64,000 bases of DNA from Sphaerisporangium dianthi. Lineage in GTDB: Bacteria; Actinomycetota; Actinomycetes; Streptosporangiales; Streptosporangiaceae. Under the pieces are notes generated by a model. The model did not search any database and was not told the origin of the DNA. It saw only the letters and a program-made list of their open reading frames with translations. A program made the position numbers and the translations under genes. This document shows, one piece after another, positions 16,609-24,211 of the stretch (the stretch's first letter is position 1; each line of letters opens with the position of its first letter). The stretch spans positions 1-64,000 of the forward strand of contig NZ_JBHSFP010000005.1 of the NCBI RefSeq assembly GCF_042654065.1. The letters run 5' to 3'.

Positions 16609-17520
16609 CTGCCCTGGCACCGGCCGGCCGTCGCGCAGTTCCCCGGCCTGCCCGCGTACGGGGCGCCGACCTCGCAGATGTCCCTGCAGCCCATTCCCGT
16701 CGTCCGCATGGCGGGCGTCACCCCCGAGTGGGCGTGGGGCGGCGCGGACGGCGGCGGGGTGCGGGTGTGCGTCGTCGACAGCGGGATCGACGCGGCCCAC
16801 CCGCTGGTGGGGGCGGTGGACCAGGCGATGACCGCGGTCTTCGACGAGGACGGGAACGCGAGCGTCGCGCCGTGCGAGCCGGTCGACCCGGCCGGGCACG
16901 GCACCGCGTGCGCGGGCATCGTGCGGTCGATGGCGCCCAACGTGTCGCTGTCGTCGATGCGCGTGCTGACCGACTCGGTCAACGGGACCGGCCGGGCGTT
17001 GCTGGCCGGTCTCGAATGGGCGATCGAGGCCGGGTTCGACGTGATCAACCTGAGCCTCGCGACGAGGAAGCCGGAGCTGGTGCCGGCGCTCCACGAACTC
17101 GCGGACCGGGCCTACTTCCGGCGCTCGGTGCTGGTGGTCTCGGCCCACAACATGCCGATCCGCAGCTTCCCGTGGCCGTTCGCCTCGGTGATCTCGGTGG
17201 CCAGCCACGACCAGCCGGATCCCTTCCTGCACTACTACAACCCCTCTCCGCCCGTGGAGTTCTACGCCTACGGCGTCCGCGTGCCGGTGGCGTGGTCCGG
17301 CGGCGGCCTGACGCGCAGCTCCGGCAACAGCTTCGCCGCCCCCCACATCACGGGCCTGTGCGCGTTGATCCTGAGCAAGCATCGCTGGCTCACACCCGCC
17401 CAGCTCAGGGCCGTGCTCTACCAGACCGCCCGGAACGTCGCCATCGATGGAGCCCGTCATGCCGCTGCAGAACTACTCCCTCCCGGGCTCCCGGAAGGAG
17501 CGGCAGGCGCCGCTCGCTGA
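16567..17520 (+). CDS. Cytoplasmic subtilisin-like (S8) peptidase of the RiPP operon
   Basis: 317 residues from GTG 16567, or 305 from the duplicated GTG 16603. The catalytic triad is clear: Asp in VCVVDSGID, His in GHGTACAGI and Ser in GNSFAAPHITG. There is no signal peptide or propeptide, so the enzyme is cytoplasmic, unlike secreted degradative subtilases. S8 enzymes cut leaders in several RiPP classes (for example cyanobactin and lanthipeptide systems). It is the only peptidase in the operon and so the best candidate for leader removal. Its 3' end overlaps the GAF gene by 74 bases in another frame. Confidence 0.85.
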   Translation: MTAVVPGQGDGRVTLPWHRPAVAQFPGLPAYGAPTSQMSLQPIPVVRMAGVTPEWAWGGADGGGVRVCVVDSGIDAAHPLVGAVDQAMTAVFDEDGNASVAPCEPVDPAGHGTACAGIVRSMAPNVSLSSMRVLTDSVNGTGRALLAGLEWAIEAGFDVINLSLATRKPELVPALHELADRAYFRRSVLVVSAHNMPIRSFPWPFASVISVASHDQPDPFLHYYNPSPPVEFYAYGVRVPVAWSGGGLTRSSGNSFAAPHITGLCALILSKHRWLTPAQLRAVLYQTARNVAIDGARHAAAELLPPGLPEGAAGAAR

Positions 17521-18112
17521 ACGGCAGCTCCTGCACTCGGTGGTGGAGATCGCCCGCCACGTCTTCGGCGCGGCCGCCTCGTCGATCTTCCTGATCGACG
17601 AGGACACCGGCGAGCTGGTCTTCGAGGCGGTGGCGGGCGAGGGCGACGCCCACCTTCCCGGAGCGCGGTTCCCCGCGGGCACCGGCATCGCGGGATGGGT
17701 CGCGACGAGCGGTGAACCGGTGTACGTGGACGATCTGTCCAACAGCACGGTGTTCGCCCGGGCCGCCGCGGCCTCGACGGGTTATGTGCCGCACACGCTC
17801 ATGGCCGCGCCTCTGATCCGCGACACCGACTGCGTGGGGGTGCTCGAGGTCCTCGACCCCTCCCAGGCGTCCCGCGGCGAACTGGCCGACCTGGACCTGC
17901 TCGCCCTTCTCGCGCTCCAGGCCGCGATCGGCCTGGAGATCCTGATCCGCGGGCGCCGGGTCCGCGACGGGGCCTGCCCGGGGGACGAGGCGCGCCTGCT
18001 CGACCAGATCGAGGACCACCTGCGCACGGCGGACCCGCTCGCGGTGACGCTGGCGGGCACCCTGCTGAAAGCCGCCGACGACGTCCTCGCCGGCCGACGG
18101 CCCGGCCCCTGA
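17447..18112 (+). CDS. GAF-domain protein of the RiPP operon
   Basis: 221 residues from ATG 17447 (a second ATG lies at 17459). A single GAF domain covers about residues 25-165, with ASSIFLIDEDTGELVFEAVA, FPAGTGIAGWVATSGEPVYV and a LMAAPLIRDTDCVGVLEVLD strand set. The C-terminal 50 residues are helical. No output domain is attached, so it is a ligand sensor or an adaptor rather than a transcription factor. The start lies within the subtilase gene, so the two are co-translated. Why a GAF protein belongs to a peptide modification operon is unclear; small-molecule control of an enzyme partner is one possibility. Confidence 0.8.
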   Translation: MEPVMPLQNYSLPGSRKERQAPLAERQLLHSVVEIARHVFGAAASSIFLIDEDTGELVFEAVAGEGDAHLPGARFPAGTGIAGWVATSGEPVYVDDLSNSTVFARAAAASTGYVPHTLMAAPLIRDTDCVGVLEVLDPSQASRGELADLDLLALLALQAAIGLEILIRGRRVRDGACPGDEARLLDQIEDHLRTADPLAVTLAGTLLKAADDVLAGRRPGP

Positions 18113-18186
18113 GACCGCGGCGGCAGGTGAAGGGTGCGCGGCGTCGTCCATGTCGGCCGAATCGTGTTCGGAGAGGAGGAGGTGCC

Positions 18187-19524
18187 ATGGCGGAGCCGTC
18201 CGCGCTCCTTTCGCTGGCCGGGCCGTACGGCGCGGTCGGCCGTCCCGTCCGGGTCAACACCCACGGCTGGATGCCGGAGGAATGCTTCCTGTACACGGCG
18301 CCGACCGGGAATCCCTCGGCCGTGGCCGGGCCGTTCCGGCCGGACGCGCGCACCGCTCAGGGAACGGGCCGTTCGTACGGCGATCCTGACCGCGCCCGCC
18401 TCCTCGCGGTGGCCGAGGCCGTGGAGCGTTACGCGGGGCTCCTCGTCGACGAGCGCAGCCTGGTCGTGGCCCCGGCCGCCGAGCTCGGCAGCCGGGCGCT
18501 GGACCTCGGGCGCGTGCCCCGCTGCTCGGCCCGGGAGCTGAGCAGGCCCGGCTGCCCGATCCACGACATCGACACGGCCCGGCCGATCAGGTGGACGCGG
18601 GCCACCGACCTGCACACCGGCGACACCGTGCTCGTCCCGGCGGTCATGGCGTTCCTGCGGTTCCCCGAGTCCGACGCGGAGAACTTCTGGATACCGATCT
18701 CCACCGGCTGCGCCGTCCACCGCTCCTTCGAGGCGGCCGCGGTCAACGCCATCTGCGAGGTGGTCGAACGCGACGCGCTCGCGCTGACCTGGCTGCTGCG
18801 GCGGGCGCTGCCCCGGCTGGCCGAGGGCCGCCTGTCCGGCCCGGCGCGGCGGATCGTCGCCTGGTGCGCCGATCGCGGGGTCGAGTCCTTCCTGTACGAC
18901 GCCACGACCGACGTCGGCGTGCCGGTCGTGTTCTGCCTGCAGACCACCGAGAACGCGCCGCGCACGGGCCAGCTCGTGGGCGCGGCCTGCGGGTTCGACG
19001 TCGCCTCGCTCGCGGAGCACGCCTTGCTGGAGACCATGGGGCTGCGGCCGGGCATCGAGGGCCGGCGGGCGCTGCCCCGCCGGTACGCCGACCACCGGTC
19101 GGTGGACGACCAGGCGGCCGTGATGGCCGCCAGATCGCGGCGCAAGGCGTTCGAGTTCCTGCTCACCGCCCCCCCGGCGTCCCGCCCGGCGTCCGCCGCC
19201 CCCAACTCCCCCTTCGCCCCAGGCCCTGCCCCGGACTCCGCCCCCGGCTTCGATCTGGGCTCCGACCGCGGGCGGCTCGCGTTCCTGCTGCGGCGGCTCG
19301 CGGAGCTGGGCATGACCGTCCTCGCGGTGGACCTGACGACGCGGGAGCTGCGTGACAGCGACCATGTCGCGGTCCGGGTGATCGTGCCCGAACTGCAGCC
19401 GATGTCGGTGCGCCCGCTGGTGCAGTACCGCCGTCACGCGCGGCTCAGGACCGCCGCCGGGCGGCTCGGGCTCCGGCCTCTGCCAATGCGGCGGCTCAAC
19501 GCCTACCCGCAACCGATGGCGTGA
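18187..19524 (+). CDS. YcaO cyclodehydratase (TOMM D-protein)
   Basis: 445 residues; ATG 18187 follows a very strong GGAGAGGAGGAGG. YcaO ATP-binding signatures are seen: AEAVERYAG, NAICEVVERDA, and the distal RxxR-type region. The C terminus ends LNAYPQPMA, close to the proline-rich tail (PxPxP) that inserts into the active site of azoline-forming YcaO enzymes. A Pro/Ala/Ser-rich insertion (PPASRPASAAPNSPFAPGP) breaks the C-terminal third. YcaO enzymes use ATP to activate backbone amides, making thiazoline/oxazoline rings with an E1-like partner, or thioamides with TfuA. An E1-like partner follows here and no TfuA is seen, so azoline formation at Cys60/Cys62 is more likely. Confidence 0.9.
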   Translation: MAEPSALLSLAGPYGAVGRPVRVNTHGWMPEECFLYTAPTGNPSAVAGPFRPDARTAQGTGRSYGDPDRARLLAVAEAVERYAGLLVDERSLVVAPAAELGSRALDLGRVPRCSARELSRPGCPIHDIDTARPIRWTRATDLHTGDTVLVPAVMAFLRFPESDAENFWIPISTGCAVHRSFEAAAVNAICEVVERDALALTWLLRRALPRLAEGRLSGPARRIVAWCADRGVESFLYDATTDVGVPVVFCLQTTENAPRTGQLVGAACGFDVASLAEHALLETMGLRPGIEGRRALPRRYADHRSVDDQAAVMAARSRRKAFEFLLTAPPASRPASAAPNSPFAPGPAPDSAPGFDLGSDRGRLAFLLRRLAELGMTVLAVDLTTRELRDSDHVAVRVIVPELQPMSVRPLVQYRRHARLRTAAGRLGLRPLPMRRLNAYPQPMA

Positions 19525-20096
19525 CGAGCGTGGACGACGCAACGGCGGTGGACGTGCGGATCGTGGCCGACGGCGACTTCGGCGTGGTCGTCGCCGAGCA
19601 CCTGCGCTCACTGCTCGCGATGGCCGGGCGGCCGGCGCGGGTGGCGCGCGAGCCGGCCCTGGAGTTCGCCGCCGGCGGCGGGTTCGGCGTCCGCGCCTCC
19701 TGGCGGGACCTGCCCGTCGAGTTCGAGGCGTTCGCCGAGGCCGCGCGACCGGCGCCGTGGCTGCCGATCGCCATGGCGTCCCCGTACATCAGGGTCGGGC
19801 CGGTGTTCGTCCACGGCCGCGCTCCCTGCCACACCTGCTATCGCTCCAGAGTGCGGCAGCACGAGAGCCTCGTGGAGGAGGAGATCAGGGGACGCCTCGC
19901 GGTGAACCCCCGTCTCGGGGTACGGGGATTCTCGCCGCACCACTGCATGATCGCCGCCGGGCTGGCGCTGGCGCTGATGGACGGCGGGGAACACGGGGCG
20001 GTCGCGGCGGTCGACTGCCGTACCGACGAGGTGACCCCGTGGCGGGTGGTCCCGGCGGAGCGATGCCCCGGCTGCGACGAGGGAGCGGGCCGATGA
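19521..20096 (+). CDS. Truncated E1-like/TOMM cyclodehydratase partner with zinc tetracysteine
   Basis: 191 residues; the GTG start overlaps the YcaO stop (GTGA). It matches the C-terminal half of ThiF/E1-like cyclodehydratase C-proteins: YIRVGPVFVHGRAPCHTCYR contains the first CxxC, and the C-terminal RCPGCDEGAGR the second, together a structural zinc site. The N-terminal leader-binding winged helix and the nucleotide-binding part are absent; they appear instead at the start of the gene after next (20188). The E1 partner is therefore split or rearranged between two proteins. It should present the precursor to YcaO. Confidence 0.75.
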   Translation: MTSVDDATAVDVRIVADGDFGVVVAEHLRSLLAMAGRPARVAREPALEFAAGGGFGVRASWRDLPVEFEAFAEAARPAPWLPIAMASPYIRVGPVFVHGRAPCHTCYRSRVRQHESLVEEEIRGRLAVNPRLGVRGFSPHHCMIAAGLALALMDGGEHGAVAAVDCRTDEVTPWRVVPAERCPGCDEGAGR

Positions 20097-20205
20097 GCCG
20101 TTTCCCGCGCCGTACCGACGAGGTGACCCGCCGCTGGCATGCGGTCCCGGCGGACCGGTGCCCCGGCTGCGACGGGGGAGCGGGCCGATGAGCCGTTTCC
20201 CGCGC
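20019..20205 (+). repeat. Direct duplication (about 92-95 bp) spanning a gene junction
   Basis: Copy 1 (20019-20110) and copy 2 (20111-20205) both run from CGTACCGACGAG to AGCCGTTTCCCGCGC. Each holds the end of the E1-like gene, the ATGA overlap and the first codons of the next gene. The copies differ by point changes and a 3-base length difference, so the duplication is not brand new. Confidence 0.9.
20093..20191 (+). CDS. 32-codon minicistron created by the junction duplication
   Basis: ATG 20093 overlaps the stop of the E1-like gene (ATGA), and the TGA at 20189-20191 overlaps the ATG of the next gene (again ATGA). It encodes MSRFPRRTDEVTR at the start, a copy of the next protein's first residues, and ends with DRCPGCDGGAGR, a copy of the E1-like zinc CxxC tail. 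It probably serves as a ribosome relay between flanking genes; a functional zinc-binding microprotein is possible but less likely. Confidence 0.55.
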   Translation: MSRFPRRTDEVTRRWHAVPADRCPGCDGGAGR

Positions 20206-22029
20206 ATCCGAGAGGGACTGGCGTTCGTCCCGGTCGCGGGCGGGTACGTCGTCGAAGGCGGGCCTCGCAGGGAGCACCTGACCGGCCGGTTCGCCCGCGA
20301 GGCGCTCGCCTTCCTGCTGCCGCTGCTGGACGGCACCAGAACGGTCGAGCAGATCGGGGACGTGCTCGGGGTGCCCGTCCACAGGGCCGTGGACGTGCTG
20401 GCCCGGCAGAACCTCGTGACCTTCCACGCCGACCCCGGCCCCCATCCGATGCGGGTGTTCATCGGGCGGTCCCTGCCCGCCCCGCTGGCGGACGGCGTGT
20501 GGCGTCGGCTGCGGGCCGCCCGCGTCGTCGTGACCGGAGGGCACCCGACGGCCGATCTGCTCGCCGGGCTGCTCCGCGAAGCCGGCGTCGGGACGGTCGG
20601 CCGCGCCGGCGGGCCCGCCGACCTGACCGTCGCGGTGCTGGACGGCCCCGGGACGCCGCCCGCCCCCGAGACCGGCGCCTACCTGCCGCTACCGGCCCAA
20701 GGCCCCCCTCTTCCCGCCGGGATGTCGCTGCCATTCCCCGCCGGGATGCCGCCGCCGTTTCCCGACGGGGGCGTCGCCTCGGCGGGCATCACCGTGGGGG
20801 ACGCCGCTTCGGCGGGCATCACCGCGGGGATCGCCGCGGGCGTCGCCGTCAGGTATCTCGGCGGTCACCGCCCGGACGGGCGGCGGATCGTCCTGGACCT
20901 CGGCATGACGGGCGCCTTCCCCTCCGCGGTGACCGCTCCCGCGCCGGCCAAGAGTCACCTGACCGAACGCCGCCTGCCCATGCGGGCGAGCCCCCACCCG
21001 CTCGTGCGCACGATGTCGCGGATCCTTCGCGGCCTGCGCTCCGAGCCCCTGGCAGGGCCTGGCGGCGCCGTCCGCGCGTACCTGCTCGGCGACCTGACCG
21101 GCGGCGGTCACCGGGCCTACGCCGTCGACCCGGCCGCGCGCGCCCTGGTCGAGCTGCCCGGGACGCCGAAGCCGGACGGTGACCACGTCACCTTGGTCCT
21201 CACCGGCGATCTCGCATGGCCGCCCGACGCCACCTCCGGTACGAGGGAGCGGCTGCTCCACGGAGACACATGGCTGAGGGAGCGGCTGCTCCACGGTGAC
21301 CTGGGGCTGAGAGAGCGGTTGCTCCACGGTGACCTGGGGCTGAGGGAGCGGCTGGTTCACGGTGACACGGGGCTGCTGATCGCGCGGATCGCCGCCGACG
21401 CCCGGCCGGCGGGATGGCGCGCCCGGACGGGCGACATGGACGACCACGCGGAAGTCCTGGAGCTCGATCCGCGCCGCGAGCGCGTGACCGCCGTGGTCGA
21501 ACTCGCGCCCGCGCGCCCCTCCCGGCGCCGCCGGCCTCCTGCGGGCCGCCGCCCCGGCGACCGAAACCACGACGCGGGCCGCCCGAACAACCTCGCCGAC
21601 TTGACCGGCGACGCCGGCTTCTCCTCCTGCGTGGACTTGACCTCCTGCGCCGGTCTGACCGGCGACGGTGGCCTCTCCTCCAGCGCCGGCCTCGCGGGCA
21701 TCGTCGGCCTCGCCCTCGCCCGGGCGGAGGAGCTCATGCCCGGCGGGCGGATCCGGTGCGCGTGCCGGCCCCGCGGCGCGGCCGGTTGGGTGGACGAGTA
21801 CCTGCGCGACCGGGAGACGGCCGCCGCGGCGGTGCTGCTGTTCACCGGCGAGCCGGAGGCGCGTCTGGTGACCAAGGCCGCCGTCGCGGCGGGCGCGGTC
21901 CGCTCGATGGCGGCCGGCGCCGGCATCGCCTGCGGGCTTCTCGCCGGACTCGGCGAGCACGACCGCCGCGTGCTCTATGGCTGCGCGCTCGGACACCCCG
22001 GCCGGATCCCGACCACCATCGTTCGGTGA
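20188..22029 (+). CDS. Winged-helix/E1-like plus SagB-like fusion protein of the RiPP operon
   Basis: 613 residues. The N-terminal 80 residues (IREGLAFVPVAGGYVVEGG to VDVLARQNLVTFH) resemble the winged-helix leader-recognition part of TOMM C-proteins. Residues 85-150 have an E1-like Rossmann beginning (RVVVTGGHPTADLLAGLLRE). The middle and C-terminal parts look like a degenerate SagB/McbC nitroreductase-type dehydrogenase (AYAVDPAARALVELPG; LVTKAAVAAGAVRSMAAGAG), which would oxidise azolines to azoles with FMN. Low-complexity insertions break it: a PAGMSLPFPAGMPPPFP stretch, four 11-residue RERLLHGD repeats and a LTGDAGFSS-type region. Catalytic competence of the oxidase part is uncertain. 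Confidence 0.6.
   Translation: MSRFPRIREGLAFVPVAGGYVVEGGPRREHLTGRFAREALAFLLPLLDGTRTVEQIGDVLGVPVHRAVDVLARQNLVTFHADPGPHPMRVFIGRSLPAPLADGVWRRLRAARVVVTGGHPTADLLAGLLREAGVGTVGRAGGPADLTVAVLDGPGTPPAPETGAYLPLPAQGPPLPAGMSLPFPAGMPPPFPDGGVASAGITVGDAASAGITAGIAAGVAVRYLGGHRPDGRRIVLDLGMTGAFPSAVTAPAPAKSHLTERRLPMRASPHPLVRTMSRILRGLRSEPLAGPGGAVRAYLLGDLTGGGHRAYAVDPAARALVELPGTPKPDGDHVTLVLTGDLAWPPDATSGTRERLLHGDTWLRERLLHGDLGLRERLLHGDLGLRERLVHGDTGLLIARIAADARPAGWRARTGDMDDHAEVLELDPRRERVTAVVELAPARPSRRRRPPAGRRPGDRNHDAGRPNNLADLTGDAGFSSCVDLTSCAGLTGDGGLSSSAGLAGIVGLALARAEELMPGGRIRCACRPRGAAGWVDEYLRDRETAAAAVLLFTGEPEARLVTKAAVAAGAVRSMAAGAGIACGLLAGLGEHDRRVLYGCALGHPGRIPTTIVR
21243..21374 (+). repeat. Four in-frame 33-bp repeats
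   Basis: Units start at 21243, 21276, 21309 and 21342 and encode RERLLHGDxxL four times inside the SagB-like protein. Divergence between units is low (1-4 changes). Confidence 0.9.
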
Positions 22030-22040
22030 AGGAACAGCGA

Positions 22041-23291
22041 ATGGACGACATCGAGGACATCGAGGACATCGAGGACATCGAGGACACCGGGGACACCGGG
22101 GACACCGGGGACATCGGCGATGTCGAGGGCGCCGAGGGCGTGGGGGATGCCGGGGACACAGGAGACATCGGCGGCGCCGAGGGCGTCGAGGACATGGGGG
22201 GCGTCGAGGGCGTCGAGGATGGCGGGGGCACCCAGGGCGTCGAGGGTGTCGGGGACATGGGGGGTGTCGGGGACATCGGGGGTGGCGGGGGTGTCGCGGG
22301 TCAGGTCACGGTCGGGGGGAGGGGCTTGCCTGTGGTGGCGGAGCGCCTGGGGCCGGCGCCGGGACGCGACGCGGCGCACGACATGGACGAGGTGCTGTCC
22401 AGGGCCATGGCATGGGTCGAGGGCAATCTCGACGCGTTCGTCCCCGACGCGGCCGTCTGGCCCCCGGGCACGCCGCAGCGGCACATGGCCCTGCTGCTCG
22501 ACCTGGCGATCACGTGTCATCTCGTGTGCCGCCGCAAGACCTCCGTCCGGCGCACGGCGGAGAAGGCTCTGGACGGGGTCGCCGAGGTCTTCCACCGGGA
22601 CTCCTTCCACGATCAGCTTCTCCGCACGGCCACGAGCTTCCCGTACTATCTCTGGCTTCTGGCCATCCTCTGGGAGACCGGCCGGCTCAGGGACCCGCGA
22701 ACGAGGGCGGCGGCGCAGAGGCTCGCCGACGCGGGACACGGCGATCTCGGCAACCCCGCCCGTCCCGCGTACGGCCTGATGGAGTCGCGGTACATCCTGG
22801 ACCTCTGCGGGTTCTCGCACCGGCTGCCTCCGCTGGACGAGCTCTACGGCCGGACGGCGTTCGGAGCTCCGGTCAACCCCGTGTACGTCACCGAGGCAGC
22901 GGCGTACGAGGTCACCCACGCCGTCTTCTTCCTCAGCGACTTCGCCGCCAGGCCGTTCCCGGTCCTGGCGCCCGGCGCGCGCGACCAGGGTGCGGCCGCC
23001 GTCGACCTGTTGCTCGGCGTCCACATCTGCTCGGGGCACTGGGACCTCGTCTCCGAGCTGATCGTCTGCCGGCGGGCGCTCGGCAGGCCGGAGAGCGACC
23101 TCGACCGGCTCGGCAGGTCGTGCCTGGCCCTCGCGCAGCTGGGGGAGGGCGCGATGCCCGGGCCCCGTTTCGACCTCGCGGAACGGGACGCGCTCCCCCC
23201 GGAGAAGAGGGCCACCTACACCTTCGCGCGCTGCTACCACACGACGCTGGCGGCCGTTCTGTGCGCCGCGACGGACGGGCCGCTCCGGTGA
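22041..23291 (+). CDS. DUF6895-like helical protein with repetitive acidic N terminus
   Basis: 416 residues; ATG 22041 follows GAAGGAA. The first 95 residues are low complexity, built on 9-bp repeats (DIEDIEDIEDIED, then GDTGDTGDIGD and GVEGVEDGG), and look like an expanded tail with no fold. The conserved part (about 110-416) is all-helical: VLSRAMAWVEGNLDAFVP, LLLDLAITCHLVCRR, YYLWLLAILWETG and PVNPVYVTEAAAYEVTHAVFFLSDF. From memory this resembles DUF6895, a family often next to actinomycete RiPP genes. The role is unknown; an alpha/alpha-toroid scaffold for the peptide is conceivable. Its last codons (AAVLCAATDGPLR) form the first copy of the 41-bp tandem repeat. Confidence 0.7.
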   Translation: MDDIEDIEDIEDIEDTGDTGDTGDIGDVEGAEGVGDAGDTGDIGGAEGVEDMGGVEGVEDGGGTQGVEGVGDMGGVGDIGGGGGVAGQVTVGGRGLPVVAERLGPAPGRDAAHDMDEVLSRAMAWVEGNLDAFVPDAAVWPPGTPQRHMALLLDLAITCHLVCRRKTSVRRTAEKALDGVAEVFHRDSFHDQLLRTATSFPYYLWLLAILWETGRLRDPRTRAAAQRLADAGHGDLGNPARPAYGLMESRYILDLCGFSHRLPPLDELYGRTAFGAPVNPVYVTEAAAYEVTHAVFFLSDFAARPFPVLAPGARDQGAAAVDLLLGVHICSGHWDLVSELIVCRRALGRPESDLDRLGRSCLALAQLGEGAMPGPRFDLAERDALPPEKRATYTFARCYHTTLAAVLCAATDGPLR

Positions 23292-23414
23292 CGGCCGTTC
23301 TGTGCGCCGCGACGGACGGGCCGCTCCGGTGACGGCCGTTCTGTGCGCCGCGACGGACGGGCCGCTCCGGTGACGGCCGTTCTGTGCGCCGCGACGAATG
23401 GGCCGCTCCGGTGA
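23251..23414 (+). repeat. Four 41-bp tandem repeats at a gene junction
   Basis: Units 23251-23291, 23292-23332, 23333-23373 and 23374-23414 are identical except for two changes in the last (ACGAATGGGC for ACGGACGGGC). Each ends in CCGGTGA, so the GTGA start-stop overlap is repeated four times. Because 41 is not a multiple of 3, each unit shifts frame and produces a stop. Confidence 0.95.
23288..23414 (+). other. Chain of three 14-codon minicistrons
   Basis: GTG 23288-TGA 23332, GTG 23329-TGA 23373 and GTG 23370-TGA 23414 each encode MTAVLCAATDGPLR (Asn for Asp in the third). Each start overlaps the previous stop as GTGA, from the DUF6895-like gene to the real start of the next gene at 23411. 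Terminating ribosomes could re-initiate four times in a row. Confidence 0.6.
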
Positions 23415-24211
23415 CGGCCGTCGATCTCGGCACGACGATGACCGCCGCGCGGGACTGGCTGGCCGCCGCCGTCGCCGAGGGCGACCTGGGCCTGCGCGAG
23501 ACGATGCAGGCCCTGTTCGGCGTCGGCGTCTGCCAGGCCGTGCTGACCGGCTCCGCCGAGGGAGGGCCGCTTCCGGCCGTGGCCGGCGCGGTGCGCGAGC
23601 GGCTCGGGCCCGGGTTCGACGGACATGCCCACGGAGCGACCCTCACCCTGCTCTGCCAGTGCCTTCTCGCGCGGGACGGCCGGCGGGCGTCCGTGTTCGA
23701 CGATTTCGCCGGTCACCTGGCCCGCGCGAAGGAGCCTCCGGCGGGCACCGAGCCGTTCCTGCGGCGTCTCGGCCATTCGCGCGGCCGTCCGGTGCCCCGG
23801 ACGCTCCACGAGCCGCGCGACGTCGGCCTACTGCGTGCCGGGCGCGGCGAGCTCCTGGCGATGTGCGCCCGGGTGTCTGCGGCCACGTGGTACGGGACGG
23901 CGCCGCGGGCGGTCCGGCGCGCGGCCCGGCTCGCGGACGTGCTGCCGGTCCTCGCCGTCCACGCCCTGCGCGCCTACGACCTCGAACTCGGGGCGGCCGT
24001 CGTCCGGGCCGCCTGCCACCTCGGATCGCCGCCGGAGGCGGAACTACGGCACGCCGTTCGTTTCCTCGCCGCCCAGCAGCGCGGCGACGGACGGTTCGGG
24101 TATCTGGCGGCCGGGAGCGTCCCGGAGGTCGACGTCCCCATGACGACCCTGTGCGCGTGGTCGCTGGCCGAGGCGCTGGCACCCGGGTTCTCGCTCCTCC
24201 GCCTGATCTGA
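23411..24211 (+). CDS. Helical-repeat (alpha/alpha-toroid-like) protein ending the RiPP operon
   Basis: 266 residues from GTG 23411, which overlaps the last minicistron stop. Helical throughout: ARDWLAAAVAEGDLGLRETM, GATLTLLCQCLLARDG and HAVRFLAAQQRGDGRFGYL. The Q-x-x-x-D-G-x-F-G element resembles the QW-type motif of prenyltransferase/terpene cyclase toroids, but no catalytic DxDD or similar is present. It appears to be a partner of the preceding DUF6895-like protein. Function is unknown. Its last 168 bases overlap the convergent ParB-like gene. Confidence 0.65.
   Translation: MTAVDLGTTMTAARDWLAAAVAEGDLGLRETMQALFGVGVCQAVLTGSAEGGPLPAVAGAVRERLGPGFDGHAHGATLTLLCQCLLARDGRRASVFDDFAGHLARAKEPPAGTEPFLRRLGHSRGRPVPRTLHEPRDVGLLRAGRGELLAMCARVSAATWYGTAPRAVRRAARLADVLPVLAVHALRAYDLELGAAVVRAACHLGSPPEAELRHAVRFLAAQQRGDGRFGYLAAGSVPEVDVPMTTLCAWSLAEALAPGFSLLRLI

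Noticed and set aside
23251..23414. Possible CRISPR-like array
   Set aside because: The 41-bp units are directly adjacent with no unique spacers, and there are no cas genes.
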